Shown here piece after piece: positions 8,374 through 17,400 of a stretch of DNA of 64,000 nucleotides (its first letter is position 1; the number at the start of each line of letters is the position of its first letter). The DNA comes from Candidatus Muiribacterium halophilum. Its GTDB lineage: Bacteria; Muiribacteriota; Muiribacteriia; Muiribacteriales; Muiribacteriaceae. The notes beneath the pieces were generated by a model, which saw nothing but the letters and a program-made list of their open reading frames with translations, was not told the DNA's origin and ran no database searches. A program made the position numbers and the translations under genes. The stretch spans positions 56,397-120,396 of the forward strand of contig JALOAD010000006.1 in assembly GCA_023228995.1 (NCBI GenBank), given 5' to 3'.

Positions 8374-10710
8374 ATGGTTAATAAATCTGGATTTTTAATT
8401 TTGATTTCTGCATTGATATTTATTTTTATAGGGTGTGGGGGTGGAGGTGGTTCAAGCTCGACAAACACCGATGTTACAGAAAATATATTATCAGGTTCTA
8501 TGATATCAGGATATATTAATACTGATGGCACTTCTTTACTAAGTTCTGTTAAATGTAATGGAAAAAGTCCTTTTTATACAATTAATAAAAATGCGGATTT
8601 GTCAGGTATATCAGTTACTTTAAAGGGTACAGACAGAACGACGGTTACTAATTCAGAAGGTTATTTTGAATTATTTGTTCCGGAGAAATATTCTAATGGT
8701 CTCAAAACGATTGTAATTAACAAAGCAGGAACGGATATGGAAGATGAGTTTGACATAACCTTATCAAATGGAAAAAGAAATTTTCTTGATATTAAGATGC
8801 AGAAATCCAGTAATATATGGAATGCAAAATATAATCTCTTTACTTTTGATTATGAAGAGTATTCGAATAATTTGATTTCAAATTATAATCTTTGGTCTCA
8901 AGGATATTTAGCACATTATTCAGTGCATTCACCAGATAGCTATTGGAAGTATTCTGGAAAAGATGGAATATTTATGAAATCAAATTTCAGATATCAGAAT
9001 ACGGTACAAAATAATACTTATGAATTGTTTGTTAACGCTGATATGCAGGATCAGTTGAATAATGGAACATTTATGGCAAATATATATTCTTCAAATCCTC
9101 CAGATTCAGATTATATGGTTTTTGATAATTCTGGAAAATTGTATGGAATTATTATGATAAGAAATAAACAGTCTGTAGGTTTGACTTTATCTGAATCAGT
9201 AGATTTTTATGAGTTATATGATAACAGGAAAATTGGAAAAAGACTCTCTTTTAATATTCTTTTTAATGAAATAACTGAAGCGATGGGATACAATGAAATA
9301 TTACTTGGATTTGAAGATGTTTCTGTGAAAGCAGGTGAATTTGAAGATTGTGCAAAAATTATGACAAAGTATGATGATGGAAGTTATAGTATTTCATATT
9401 ATGCCAGGAATGTAGGAGAGGTTAAAAATCAGGAATTTACTGAAAGTGGTGTATTGGAAGATTATTGTGAACTTACTGATTATTATATACAGAAAACAGA
9501 CCTTATATTACCTTTATCGCAGAAAGAATGGACAATAATGTATTATGCATGTGCAGACGATTCATTAACAAGTGATTTGACAATACAGATAATAGAAAAT
9601 GAATTTTCAGATTTATTAAATTCCGGTTCTGATGAGAATATAAATATAGTCTTCCAGATGGAACCATCAAGAAATAATGGATTACTTAGTGCTTTATCAG
9701 GATATTATCAACTTATAACAAATTTTACTGCATATATTGAAAAAGATAATATTGTAAATCTCCGTAAAAATATGAGTATGAATGTTGGAGATCCTGCCAA
9801 TCTTGTGGAGTTTGTGAATTACAGCAAGACAAATTTCCCAGCAAAAAAATATGCTTTGGTATATTCAGGTCATGGGGCTGGCAGTATTTACAATAAGCAG
9901 AGCTTACTTGCACCAGAGAGAGTAATTGGAATAGCCAGTAGTTATAATGATTTTCTTTCATATCAGGAAATAAATAGTGCTTTTTCACAGATTACATCAA
10001 TATTAGGCAAAAAACTTTCTCTGACAGTTTTAGATGCATGTCTTATGAGCACAATGGAAATGACTTATGAGCTTAGGGAATATACTGATTATATTCTTGC
10101 AAGCAAGTTTACTACTATCGGCAATAAATATTCTGATGCTTTTTCATGGCTGAAAAGCAATACTCAATCTAACGGATTGGAATTAGCAAAAAAAATCGCT
10201 GGTTATACTTATGATTATTATAGTCAGGTTAATCAAACTTTGACTCTTGCTGTAACAGATCCTTCATATATGAATATATTTTTTATGGATAAGATTAGAG
10301 CTTTTGTAAATGAAGTGAAAGATAATCAAAATTTGCTTGCAGCTTTTCAGACAGTTAATGTTTTAAATAACTCGTCTTTGTTTGAAAGAGGATTTTCTTC
10401 CCCTCAAATTGATTTTTTTGAATTTGTGAAGTTTTTTAACAATCCATATATCTATGGAGCTGATCTTGTTAATTCAGCAGAGAGTTTACTATCTTATAAA
10501 GATCTTCTTATTCCATACAAAGTAAATAACAACTTGTATTATTATGATTTAGATTATAATTTAAGGACTTTTTCAGATTCCGGTATTAGTATTTTCTGGC
10601 CATATTATACAACTAATCAATCCTTACAGATTTTAAAATATGGTAATTATATAAATAATACACTCACACCAAAATTCAATACTGATACTGGATGGTCAAC
10701 AATCTTTTAG
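8374..10710 (+). CDS. Lipoprotein with clostripain-like (peptidase C11) domain
   Basis: A surface or periplasmic cysteine peptidase candidate of 778 residues. The signal peptide ends FIGC followed by Gly5-Ser3, a clear lipobox with flexible linker. Residues about 45-120 look like a carboxypeptidase-regulatory-type beta domain ('TVTNSEGYFELFVPE'). A middle region of unknown fold follows (about 150-380). The C11 domain starts near 385 with 'EWTIMYYACADDSL'. It contains the catalytic His in SGHGAG (His500) and the catalytic Cys in 'LDACLMSTMEMTYEL' (Cys556), both in the expected order and spacing for clostripain relatives. GGAGGAG precedes ATG 8374; an upstream in-frame TTG is unlikely because it would displace the signal peptide. 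It has its own promoter. Substrate unknown. Confidence 0.85.
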   Translation: MVNKSGFLILISALIFIFIGCGGGGGSSSTNTDVTENILSGSMISGYINTDGTSLLSSVKCNGKSPFYTINKNADLSGISVTLKGTDRTTVTNSEGYFELFVPEKYSNGLKTIVINKAGTDMEDEFDITLSNGKRNFLDIKMQKSSNIWNAKYNLFTFDYEEYSNNLISNYNLWSQGYLAHYSVHSPDSYWKYSGKDGIFMKSNFRYQNTVQNNTYELFVNADMQDQLNNGTFMANIYSSNPPDSDYMVFDNSGKLYGIIMIRNKQSVGLTLSESVDFYELYDNRKIGKRLSFNILFNEITEAMGYNEILLGFEDVSVKAGEFEDCAKIMTKYDDGSYSISYYARNVGEVKNQEFTESGVLEDYCELTDYYIQKTDLILPLSQKEWTIMYYACADDSLTSDLTIQIIENEFSDLLNSGSDENINIVFQMEPSRNNGLLSALSGYYQLITNFTAYIEKDNIVNLRKNMSMNVGDPANLVEFVNYSKTNFPAKKYALVYSGHGAGSIYNKQSLLAPERVIGIASSYNDFLSYQEINSAFSQITSILGKKLSLTVLDACLMSTMEMTYELREYTDYILASKFTTIGNKYSDAFSWLKSNTQSNGLELAKKIAGYTYDYYSQVNQTLTLAVTDPSYMNIFFMDKIRAFVNEVKDNQNLLAAFQTVNVLNNSSLFERGFSSPQIDFFEFVKFFNNPYIYGADLVNSAESLLSYKDLLIPYKVNNNLYYYDLDYNLRTFSDSGISIFWPYYTTNQSLQILKYGNYINNTLTPKFNTDTGWSTIF

Positions 10711-10761
10711 ATTTTTTTATAAAGTTTGATCTTTGTTATTTTTGTGGATTGTAAAAATCAT

Positions 10762-10790
10762 TTTACATTTTATGTCTTTTTTGATATTAT
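10762..10790 (+). promoter_or_regulatory. Promoter of the hipA-hipB pair
   Basis: TTTACA (10762-10767), 17 bases, TATTAT (10785-10790), each one mismatch from consensus, about 35 bases before hipA. I saw no clear palindromic operator overlapping it. Confidence 0.5.
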
Positions 10791-10823
10791 GTTAAATAGA
10801 ATTAACAAAAAAACGGAAGAAAA

Positions 10824-12035
10824 ATGATACAAATCCTGAAAGATAATAACATAATTGCTACTTTAGAAAAAGATAATAAAAATTTCATATTAAATTATAA
10901 AGACAATATAGAATTGAAAGATTCCATTTCATTATCACTTCCTGCTAATAAGAAATATTATATCTTTGATAGCTTTCCGCCTTTTTTTGAGACTTTTTTA
11001 CCAGAAGGTTATTTATATGAGATTTTCAAGAATATAATTATGAAAGAATATGGTAATATTGATGATTTTTTATTGTTTTCATTTTTAGCTGCAAATATTG
11101 ATGGAAGAATTAAATTTCATACTGATTTATCAAAATTAGATTTTCCTCATTTTGACATTGATGAAGTATTGAATAATGATGATGATGATTTATTTAATAG
11201 GATTTTACATACTTTTTTAAATAAAAACGCTATTTCGGGAGTTCAACCTAAAACAATTGCTTTTATAAAAGATTCTATACAGACAAAAGAATATATATTA
11301 AAAACATGGGGAAATGAATTTCCATTTCTTTCTGAAAATGAGTTTTTTTGCATTAAGGCTTTAAAATATGCTGGTGTTAAAACTGTTAATTTGAAATTAT
11401 CGAAAAATAAAAAGTTTCTTCTGGTGGAAAAATTTAATTATGATAAAAATCGAGATGAATTTTTAGGATTTGAGGAAGTGTTATCTTTAATGAATAAAAA
11501 TAGAATTCAGAAATATTCTGGAAGTTATGAACAGGTTGCAAAGATAATTTATGGATATACTACTGATAAATTAGAATCTATGAAAGAGTTTTATACTATG
11601 ACTGTAATGAATTTCCTTTTAAAAAATGGTGATGCTCATTTAAAAAATTTTGGTCTTTTATATGATAATAATATAAAAAACATAGTAATTTCACCTGCAT
11701 ATGATGTTGTTAATACAGTTGTATATCTTTTTAAAGATAAACCAGCACTAACTTTAAATGGGCAGAAAATATGGCATGATAAAGATAAATTAATAGAATT
11801 CGGGATTAAAAACTGTTTTTTAAATAAAGAACAAGTTTTGAAAATTTGGGATAAATGTATTGAGGCTCTTAGAGAAATAATTAAAGAAATTAAAATATAT
11901 ATAAATAATAACAATGATTTTAAAAATATTGGAGAAAGAATGATAGATATTTTTGAAATTTCTTTATCAGGAGAAAAATTCAAGGAGATTCCGCATGAAA
12001 TTACCAGATCTTGGAATACAAATAAGAAAAATTAG
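10824..12035 (+). CDS. hipA: HipA-type serine/threonine kinase toxin
   Basis: A kinase toxin of the HipA family; E. coli HipA phosphorylates glutamyl-tRNA synthetase and induces growth arrest, and the target here is unknown. The 403 residues include the N-terminal HipA_N region (about 1-100), the glycine-containing loop 'AISGVQPKT' (about 138) and the phosphate-binding Lys in the 'EYILKTWGNE' strand. The catalytic loop 'NGDAHLKNF' places the catalytic Asp at residue 270, and the metal-binding motif SPAYD lies near 292. All key elements are kept, so it should be active. Length is close to the usual 430-440. The antitoxin-like gene lies downstream and overlaps it by 41 bases, the reverse of the classical hipB-hipA order. 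Confidence 0.88.
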   Translation: MIQILKDNNIIATLEKDNKNFILNYKDNIELKDSISLSLPANKKYYIFDSFPPFFETFLPEGYLYEIFKNIIMKEYGNIDDFLLFSFLAANIDGRIKFHTDLSKLDFPHFDIDEVLNNDDDDLFNRILHTFLNKNAISGVQPKTIAFIKDSIQTKEYILKTWGNEFPFLSENEFFCIKALKYAGVKTVNLKLSKNKKFLLVEKFNYDKNRDEFLGFEEVLSLMNKNRIQKYSGSYEQVAKIIYGYTTDKLESMKEFYTMTVMNFLLKNGDAHLKNFGLLYDNNIKNIVISPAYDVVNTVVYLFKDKPALTLNGQKIWHDKDKLIEFGIKNCFLNKEQVLKIWDKCIEALREIIKEIKIYINNNNDFKNIGERMIDIFEISLSGEKFKEIPHEITRSWNTNKKN

Positions 12036-12234
12036 AAAAGATAAAAATTTAACTCAGGAACAATTGTGTAAAATTGCAAATATTAGTCGTCCAACACTTT
12101 CTAAATTAGAGAATGGATATTTTGGAATGATAAGTGTTGTTAAACTGGATGCTATATTAGCTGCTCTTGGATATGAAATATGTATTGAGAGTTTTAATCC
12201 TTTCTGGAATAATCAGAGTCTGTTGAAAAATTAA
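11995..12234 (+). CDS. hipB: HipB-like HTH antitoxin, C-terminus altered by insertion
   Basis: A 79-residue XRE-type HTH protein ('GIQIRKIRKDKNLTQEQL', 'SRPTLSKLENGYF') with a short C-terminal tail, the size and form of HipB antitoxins. It would bind and neutralise HipA and repress the operon. AAGGAG seven bases before ATG 11995 sets the start, which lies inside hipA. The last five residues (SLLKN) are encoded by the terminal inverted repeat of a MITE-like insertion. With the insertion and one target copy removed, the frame would read NNQV and stop, giving 75 residues. The insertion has therefore replaced one residue with five and probably left the protein functional. Confidence 0.82.
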   Translation: MKLPDLGIQIRKIRKDKNLTQEQLCKIANISRPTLSKLENGYFGMISVVKLDAILAALGYEICIESFNPFWNNQSLLKN

Positions 12235-12370
12235 AAAGATCAAACATTGATACAGAAAAGGGTCTGTGCCGATCTCAAATTTTAGCTTACATAGGTCGGC
12301 CTGACCATACTGTTTGTTTTTAAAGTTAAGTTTGAAAAAAGAAAACAGTGTTTTTCAACAGACTAATCAG
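12211..12370. mobile_element. MITE-like insertion with TSD, 148 bp
   Basis: Perfect 14-bp terminal inverted repeats, AGTCTGTTGAAAAA (12217-12230) and TTTTTCAACAGACT (12351-12364), enclose 120 bases with no coding capacity. The element is flanked by a perfect 6-bp direct repeat AATCAG (12211-12216 and 12365-12370). This is the full signature of a non-autonomous transposable element. An internal inverted pair (GCCGATCT and AGGTCGGC, one mismatch) lies inside. The element changes the end of hipB and stops two bases short of the glyS promoter -35 box. TTTTTCAACAG at 20101 and TTTTCAACAG at 15903 could be decayed solitary ends. Confidence 0.78.
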
Positions 12371-12372
12371 GT

Positions 12373-12401
12373 TTGACCAAATTTGGATTTATATATATAA
12401 T
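12373..12401 (+). promoter_or_regulatory. Strong promoter of glyS
   Basis: TTGACC (12373-12378), 17-base spacer, TATAAT (12396-12401): five of six and six of six to consensus. It gives a leader of about 110 bases before glyS. The leader has no T-box consensus. The ancestral hipB stop codon (TGA) lies within the -35 box. Confidence 0.7.
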
Positions 12402-12519
12402 TCATGCAGGAAATTTAAATTATAAAAAGTAAAAATGTTTTACATAATATATAAAAAATCTGACTCAGATAAGAATATTTCTGGAATTATTTTAAAATAT
12501 AATTAAAAAAGGAGCTTTT

Positions 12520-13821
12520 ATGGCAGTTAAAGATATGCAAACAATTGTATCACTTGCGAAAAGAAGAGGTTTTATATTTCAGTCAAGTGAAATATATGGT
12601 GGAATAAATTCATGTTGGGATTATGGTCCTTATGGTGTTGCTCTTAAAAAAAATGTTAAAGATGCATGGTGGCAGGATAATGTTTTGAGAAGACAGGATA
12701 TGACAGGTCTTGATTCTTCAATACTTATGTCACCTCAGATATGGCAAGCATCAGGTCATTTATCTAATTTTTCTGATCCTATGGTTGATTGTAAAAAATG
12801 TAAATTAAGATATAGAGAAGATACTCTTGAATCAAAAACTTGTCCGGCATGTGGTGGTGAATTTACTGAATCTAGACAATTTAATCTTATGTTTAAAACA
12901 TTTATGGGTCCTGTTGAAGATGATGCAAATATTATATATTTAAGACCTGAAACAGCTCAGGGTATTTTTGTTAATTTCAAAAATGTTCAACAAACATCTA
13001 GGAAAAAACTTCCTTTTGGTATTGCTCAAATTGGAAAATCTTTTAGAAATGAAATTACTCCAGGTAATTTTACTTTTAGAACAAGAGAATTTGAACAGAT
13101 GGAAATTGAATTTTTTGTTAATCCTGAACAGGCTGATGAATTTTATGAATATTGGAAAAATGAAAGGTTTGATTGGTATAAAAGATTTGGAATTAAACCT
13201 GAAAATCTTCAGCTTAGAGAACATGATAATGATGAACTTGCTCATTATGCTCGTGGTTGTGCAGATGTTGAATATAAATTTCCATTTGGATTTTCTGAAC
13301 TTGAAGGTATTGCAAATAGAACAGATTTTGATTTGAATAAACATATGGAAAGTTCAGGTAGAGATCTTACTTATCTTGATCCTCAGACTAATAAAAAATT
13401 TATTCCTTATGTTATTGAACCTTCAGCTGGTGCTGATAGAGCTACTCTTGCATTTTTAATTGATGCTTATAATGAAGAACCTGATGGTGATGAAAACAGA
13501 GTTGTTCTTAAATTTCATCCTAGACTTGCACCTGTTAAAGTTGCAATATTCCCTTTGATGAAAAAGCCTCCGTTAAAAGAATTTGCTCAAAAATTAAATT
13601 CAGATCTTATTAAAAGATTTGTATGTGAATATGATGAAGTTGGAAGTATTGGTAAAAGATATAGAAGACAGGATGAAATTGGCACACCTTATTGTATTAC
13701 AGTTGATTTTGATTCGCTTGAAGATAATGCTGTAACTATTAGAAACAGAGATACAATGCAACAGGAAAGAATTAATACTTCATCGCTTATTGAATATTTG
13801 GATAAAAATTTAAATATATAG
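12520..13821 (+). CDS. glyS: Glycine--tRNA ligase, single-chain (alpha2) type
   Basis: Charges tRNA-Gly with glycine in the cytoplasm. The 433 residues are the homodimeric class II enzyme, not the alpha2beta2 form. Motif 1 region is '[17 protein letters not shown]' (near 30). A Cys4-type zinc element ('CKKCKLRY', 'CPACGGEF') lies at about 90-115. Motif 2 is '[19 protein letters not shown]' near 173, motif 3 is '[14 protein letters not shown]' near 301, and an anticodon-binding domain follows (about 335-430). AAAAAAGGAG precedes ATG. No truncation or missing motif. It is transcribed alone from the promoter at 12373. Confidence 0.97.
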   Translation: MAVKDMQTIVSLAKRRGFIFQSSEIYGGINSCWDYGPYGVALKKNVKDAWWQDNVLRRQDMTGLDSSILMSPQIWQASGHLSNFSDPMVDCKKCKLRYREDTLESKTCPACGGEFTESRQFNLMFKTFMGPVEDDANIIYLRPETAQGIFVNFKNVQQTSRKKLPFGIAQIGKSFRNEITPGNFTFRTREFEQMEIEFFVNPEQADEFYEYWKNERFDWYKRFGIKPENLQLREHDNDELAHYARGCADVEYKFPFGFSELEGIANRTDFDLNKHMESSGRDLTYLDPQTNKKFIPYVIEPSAGADRATLAFLIDAYNEEPDGDENRVVLKFHPRLAPVKVAIFPLMKKPPLKEFAQKLNSDLIKRFVCEYDEVGSIGKRYRRQDEIGTPYCITVDFDSLEDNAVTIRNRDTMQQERINTSSLIEYLDKNLNI

Positions 13822-13872
13822 TTAAAGATTTATAGAATTGAGCATTAAAGTGCTGTAGAGTTAAAATTTCGC

Positions 13873-13901
13873 TTGCACTTTTGAATTATTGCTTTTATAA
13901 T
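13873..13901 (+). promoter_or_regulatory. Promoter candidate for the gene at 13964
   Basis: TTGCAC (13873-13878), 17 bases, perfect TATAAT (13896-13901). The -35 box matches consensus at only three positions. Confidence 0.45.
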
Positions 13902-13963
13902 GAATCTATATTAAAAAAATAATAAATAAATATATACAAAAAATGATTGGCAATGGAGGAGTT

Positions 13964-14920
13964 ATGAAAAAAGCTGTTATGCTGTTTATAATTTTGTTGT
14001 TGTCTGTTGAATTTATTTATTCTAAAAACATATTAATTGTTCAGGATGGAAGCTCGCAAGATGTATGTTCGTATTATAAAGAGCGTATTAGAAATATGGA
14101 AATTGTTACATTAAACACGCAAAAAGATAATATTGATTTTGCAACAATCAGAGATTATGATGCAATATTGTGGATATGTGGAGATTCTCATAGTACTTTG
14201 TCAAATAATGAAAAAATTTTACTTGATAAATATTTAAAAATAGGTAATAAAGGATTGTATTTAGAAGGTGAAAATATTATTAATGATTCAGCTTTTATTG
14301 ATAATGGTTTTTTTTATAAAAGAAATTTTAATATAAAATATTTGAATTATGATAATGGAAAAGTTGAAGTTGCTACTCATTGGTCAAATCCAATAACTTG
14401 GGGTATGAAAGAAAAATTTTTTATTAATACTATTTCAAAAATTGATGTAATGGGTTTTGAAGGATTTAATGAAAGAGATATAATTATGAAGATTGAAGAA
14501 AAAAATAATCATAATAAAGAGGTAAAATGTCTTGGAGTTGGAATTGATCGTTATAATTATAGAGCAGCATTATTATCGTTTTCTCCGGCTTTAAGAAATG
14601 TTAGAGAAATTGATACTTCTTCTATGATAAATAATTTAGCAGATTGGCTTACTTTATCAGGTAGAGATATTATTGAAAAAATTATTTCAAGAAATGATGT
14701 TAAAGATAGTTATTCCGAACTTTTAATGAGAAGAATTATTAATGCTTTTGATCTTGGAATTTATACTGAATTTGATTTTATGCAGCAAAAATATAAAGAA
14801 GGAGTTTTTCCTGAATTTCTTTATAAATATATTTTTGAAAATCTTAAAGGTAAATATCAAGAACAAAGTGATTGGCAAAACAACGATGAAATAAAATTAA
14901 GAGTTGGTGTTGTTAATTGA
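13964..14920 (+). CDS. Secreted protein of unknown function
   Basis: A 318-residue exported protein. The start at ATG 13964 follows GGAGGA by three bases and gives a good signal peptide (MKKAVMLFIILLLSVEFIYS); an in-frame ATG 21 bases upstream would spoil it. The N-terminal 100 mature residues resemble the Rossmann-like 'class I amidotransferase-like' domain of secreted proteins: 'KNILIVQDGSS', 'DYDAILWICGDS', 'LDKYLKIGNKGLYLEGEN'. No catalytic Cys-His-Glu triad is evident, so a binding role is more likely than catalysis. The C-terminal 100 residues are helical with no family I recognise. It is probably monocistronic. Domain assignment is tentative. Confidence 0.75.
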   Translation: MKKAVMLFIILLLSVEFIYSKNILIVQDGSSQDVCSYYKERIRNMEIVTLNTQKDNIDFATIRDYDAILWICGDSHSTLSNNEKILLDKYLKIGNKGLYLEGENIINDSAFIDNGFFYKRNFNIKYLNYDNGKVEVATHWSNPITWGMKEKFFINTISKIDVMGFEGFNERDIIMKIEEKNNHNKEVKCLGVGIDRYNYRAALLSFSPALRNVREIDTSSMINNLADWLTLSGRDIIEKIISRNDVKDSYSELLMRRIINAFDLGIYTEFDFMQQKYKEGVFPEFLYKYIFENLKGKYQEQSDWQNNDEIKLRVGVVN

Positions 14921-14964
14921 GTTTCTGAATAAACAAATAAAAACCAATATAATGTCATCATCAT

Positions 14965-15266
14965 GAATATGGGAATCCACAAAAAAGCATTTTTACCACG
15001 GATATCAAGGATGTACACGGATAAAGCTTGAAAATTAAAAATCTGTCATCCCGGCATGTTTCTGAGAAAATGTCATCCCGGTATGTTTCTGAGCCGGGAT
15101 CTGCTTTTGTTTTTTTTCATTACAATGACGCAAAAAAATAATCATTCGGTACCATTCGATATTTTACATCCATATAAAATATCTCTTTACCTTCGTTCAC
15201 TTATAATACATCCGTATATTATATGCTTCGCAACGTTCACTCAAGTTACCGAGTAGATTTTTTTTG
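14965..15266. repeat. 302-nt intergenic repeat, copy A
   Basis: Nearly identical to 17888-18189. It starts 'GAATATGGGAATCCAC', continues with 'ACCACGGATATCA', two TCATCCCGG hairpin units, and ends 'TTACCGAGTAGAT' plus a T run. The last 175 bases of the two copies differ at only three positions, so the duplication is recent or under correction. The 57-66-codon frame inside is a by-product of the repeat. Confidence 0.85.
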
Positions 15267-15568
15267 AATTAGATTTTACATATAGATTCAAAAAATTGAT
15301 ATCGAGCGTAATTATGGAAGCTGTCTTAAGATTTTCAATAAGTATACAAAAAAGAAATTCAAAGTTAAAAAAAATAAAATTATAAATAACTAAGATGCAT
15401 TAGAAAATCTTAAGGAAATTACATGGAGGTAATTTAAAGCTGAACATGTAAGGAGAAAATTTATACTATGTAAATTTTCAACTGGTACCAAGATATCAAT
15501 TGTTTTGAATAGTATAATTATTTAAAATATTGAAGCCATTAATTGAAAAACTTCTATCGAGTTCTTGT
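15267..15568. other. Gene-free AT-rich stretch
   Basis: Between repeat copy A and the next repeat module I see no gene on either strand, no stable RNA and no clear promoter. Short runs such as TGGAGG at 15424 and AAGGAG at 15450 look like Shine-Dalgarno sequences but are not followed by open frames. Confidence 0.6.
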
Positions 15569-15845
15569 AATTGAATCCTCTGATTTAATAAACAAAAATC
15601 AATATAAAGTCATCCCAAGTGAATTTCATGTAAAAAAATGTCATCTTAATTAGCATTTGTGCTTTGTAATCCCGGTATGATTCTGAGAAAATGTCATCCC
15701 GGTACTATTCTGAGCCGGGATCTGCTTTTGTTTTGAGTTTTGTCATTTCCATGAACAATGGAATTTATGCAAAAGTAAAAAAAAAACAGATTATTCTTTT
15801 ATTAAAAAGCTTCAAAAACATTTTTTTGAATCCTTTTTTTGTACA
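15569..15845. repeat. Repeat module with nested TCATCCCGG hairpin
   Basis: Begins AATTGAATCCTCTGATT and shares about 80 scattered matching bases with 19872-19985, including AATAAACAAAAATCAATATAA and TAAAAAGCTTCAAAAA. In this copy a TCATCCCGG unit (15667-15725) sits between the two shared parts and is absent at 19872, as if inserted into an older repeat. The stretch from 15846 to 16008 holds only fragments (TTTTCAACAG at 15903; GAATATGGGAATCCAC near 15957). Confidence 0.6.
15667..15725. repeat. TCATCCCGG...CCGGGATCTGC hairpin unit
   Basis: Arms ATCCCGG and CCGGGAT (7 bp) around a 12-base loop, preceded by a second half-unit ending in TGAGAAAA. The same unit occurs at 15044-15104, 17967-18026 and, as a single unit, 18260-18293. 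Much richer in G+C than its surroundings. Confidence 0.75.
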
Positions 15846-16008
15846 TAACTTGCTCGTATTAATGGAAAATGGAATTCCTCCAAAATAAAAAAAATATTCA
15901 ATTTTCAACAGTACCTTAACATTGGACATTGGAAATTAAAAATCTGTTATCCTCATGAATATGGGAATCCACAAATAAGCATTTTTATCTTTTATATGCT
16001 TTCCTCTA

Positions 16009-16037
16009 TTGTTTTTATTCTATTCTTATATTATAAT
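16009..16037 (+). promoter_or_regulatory. Promoter candidate for the flavoprotein gene
   Basis: TTGTTT (16009-16014), 17 bases, TATAAT (16032-16037). The leader would be about 25 bases and includes the AAGGAGG Shine-Dalgarno. Confidence 0.5.
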
Positions 16038-16068
16038 ATGTAGGCTTATTATTTTTAAGGAGGCATTT

Positions 16069-17400
16069 ATGGCTCAGAAATTAATTGTTATTGGAGCTAA
16101 TGGTACTGGATTATCATGTGCAATGGAAGCTTCAAGAAAATTTGCTAATTTTAATATAACTGTTTTTGATAAAAGTAAATATATTTCTTATGGTGCTTGT
16201 TCAATGCCTTATGTACTTAATGATATGGTTGAGGATTATACAAAAATCTTTGCAAGATCTAAAGAATTTTTTGAAAAAAAAGGCATTGATATAAGAATTG
16301 AAACTGAAGTTATTAATATTAAATTAAATGAAAAAAAAGTTGAATATAAAGATAAAAGCGGAAAAATAGAAGAAATGTCTTATGACAAACTTATGATTGC
16401 AACCGGTTCAAAATCTAGAAAACTACCTTTTGAAAAAGAAAATCAAAAAAATGTATTTCATTTTACAAAAATGGAAGATCTTTTAATGGTAAAAAAATAT
16501 ATGAAAGATAATGATGTCAAAAATATAACAGTTATTGGCGGTGGATATATTGGTGCAGAAGTTGCAGATTCTCTTTCAGACACAGGAAGGAAAGTTACTT
16601 TAGTGGAAATGTTTGAAATTTTATCTGTTTTTGATGAAGATATAAAACTGCCATTAAGAGAAGTTCTTGCTAAAAAAGAAAACCTTACAATAATTGAAGG
16701 TAAAGGTATTAAAGATCTTATTTGGAATAGTGATATAGTAAAAAGTGTATTGCTTGAAGATAAAAGTGAAATTCAGACAGATATGGTAATAGTTTCAGCT
16801 GGAGTATTGCCAGAAACAACTTTGGCAGAAAAAGCTGGGTTAAGGCTTGGTGAATCTAAAGCTATTCAGGTTAACAAAAAAGGTCAAACAAGTGTGCATA
16901 ATGTTTTTGCAGGTGGAGATTGTGCAGAAATATATCATTCAGTTTTAGACAAATTTGTCTATATACCTCTTGGAACTAATGCTAATAGAACAGGTAAAAT
17001 AATAGGAAGAAATTTTGAAGTTTGTTGTAAAGAAGTTGCAATATGTGGTACAAGTATGCTTGAAATTGCTGGATTACAGATGGCTTCAACTGGAATTTCC
17101 GAAAAATTAGCTAAAAAATTAAATTTAAACTATGTAACCAAAATGAAAGATTATCATTTAAAACCAGGATATTTTTCAAATGATAAAATATGGATAAAGA
17201 TGATAGTTGAAAAATATACAAGTAAAATTTTAGGTTGTCAGATGATTGGTCATTCTGAAGTTCATGGTAAAATAAATAATGTTGCAACTATGATTCATAA
17301 TAAAATGAGAATAACTGATGTTGAAAGTATAGATATGGGATATCATCCTATTATGTCAACAGTATGGGATCCATTAATTTTAATTGCGAGAAAATTTTAG
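16069..17400 (+). CDS. CoA-disulfide reductase / NADH oxidase-type flavoprotein
   Basis: A 443-residue pyridine-nucleotide-disulfide oxidoreductase. FAD binding: 'VIGANGTGLSCAMEA' (residues 7-21). The redox Cys is in 'ISYGACSMPY' (Cys44), the single-cysteine arrangement of CoA-disulfide reductases, NADH oxidases and persulfide reductases. NAD(P) binding: 'VIGGGYIGAEVADSL' (about 160-174). FAD site 2 is 'VFAGGDCAEIYH' near 282, followed by the dimerisation domain with 'YHPIMSTVWDP' at the end. No C-terminal rhodanese domain, so it is the short form. The likely role is thiol/disulfide or peroxide/oxygen defence in the cytoplasm. The substrate cannot be decided among CoA disulfide, persulfide and O2. 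AAGGAGG precedes ATG 16069. Confidence 0.88.
   Translation: MAQKLIVIGANGTGLSCAMEASRKFANFNITVFDKSKYISYGACSMPYVLNDMVEDYTKIFARSKEFFEKKGIDIRIETEVINIKLNEKKVEYKDKSGKIEEMSYDKLMIATGSKSRKLPFEKENQKNVFHFTKMEDLLMVKKYMKDNDVKNITVIGGGYIGAEVADSLSDTGRKVTLVEMFEILSVFDEDIKLPLREVLAKKENLTIIEGKGIKDLIWNSDIVKSVLLEDKSEIQTDMVIVSAGVLPETTLAEKAGLRLGESKAIQVNKKGQTSVHNVFAGGDCAEIYHSVLDKFVYIPLGTNANRTGKIIGRNFEVCCKEVAICGTSMLEIAGLQMASTGISEKLAKKLNLNYVTKMKDYHLKPGYFSNDKIWIKMIVEKYTSKILGCQMIGHSEVHGKINNVATMIHNKMRITDVESIDMGYHPIMSTVWDPLILIARKF

Noticed and set aside
12402-12519. T-box riboswitch before glyS
   Set aside because: No T-box consensus or specifier stem is recognisable in the leader of about 110 bases.
13847-13881. Terminator after glyS (AAAGTGC/GCACTTT)
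   Set aside because: Seven-bp stem with a 21-base loop and no T run; the right arm overlaps a better promoter -35 box.
15056-15256. 66-codon frame, almost repeated at 17951-18178
   Set aside because: Similarity comes from the 302-nt DNA repeat; no ribosome site, and the frames start in TCATCCCGG hairpins.
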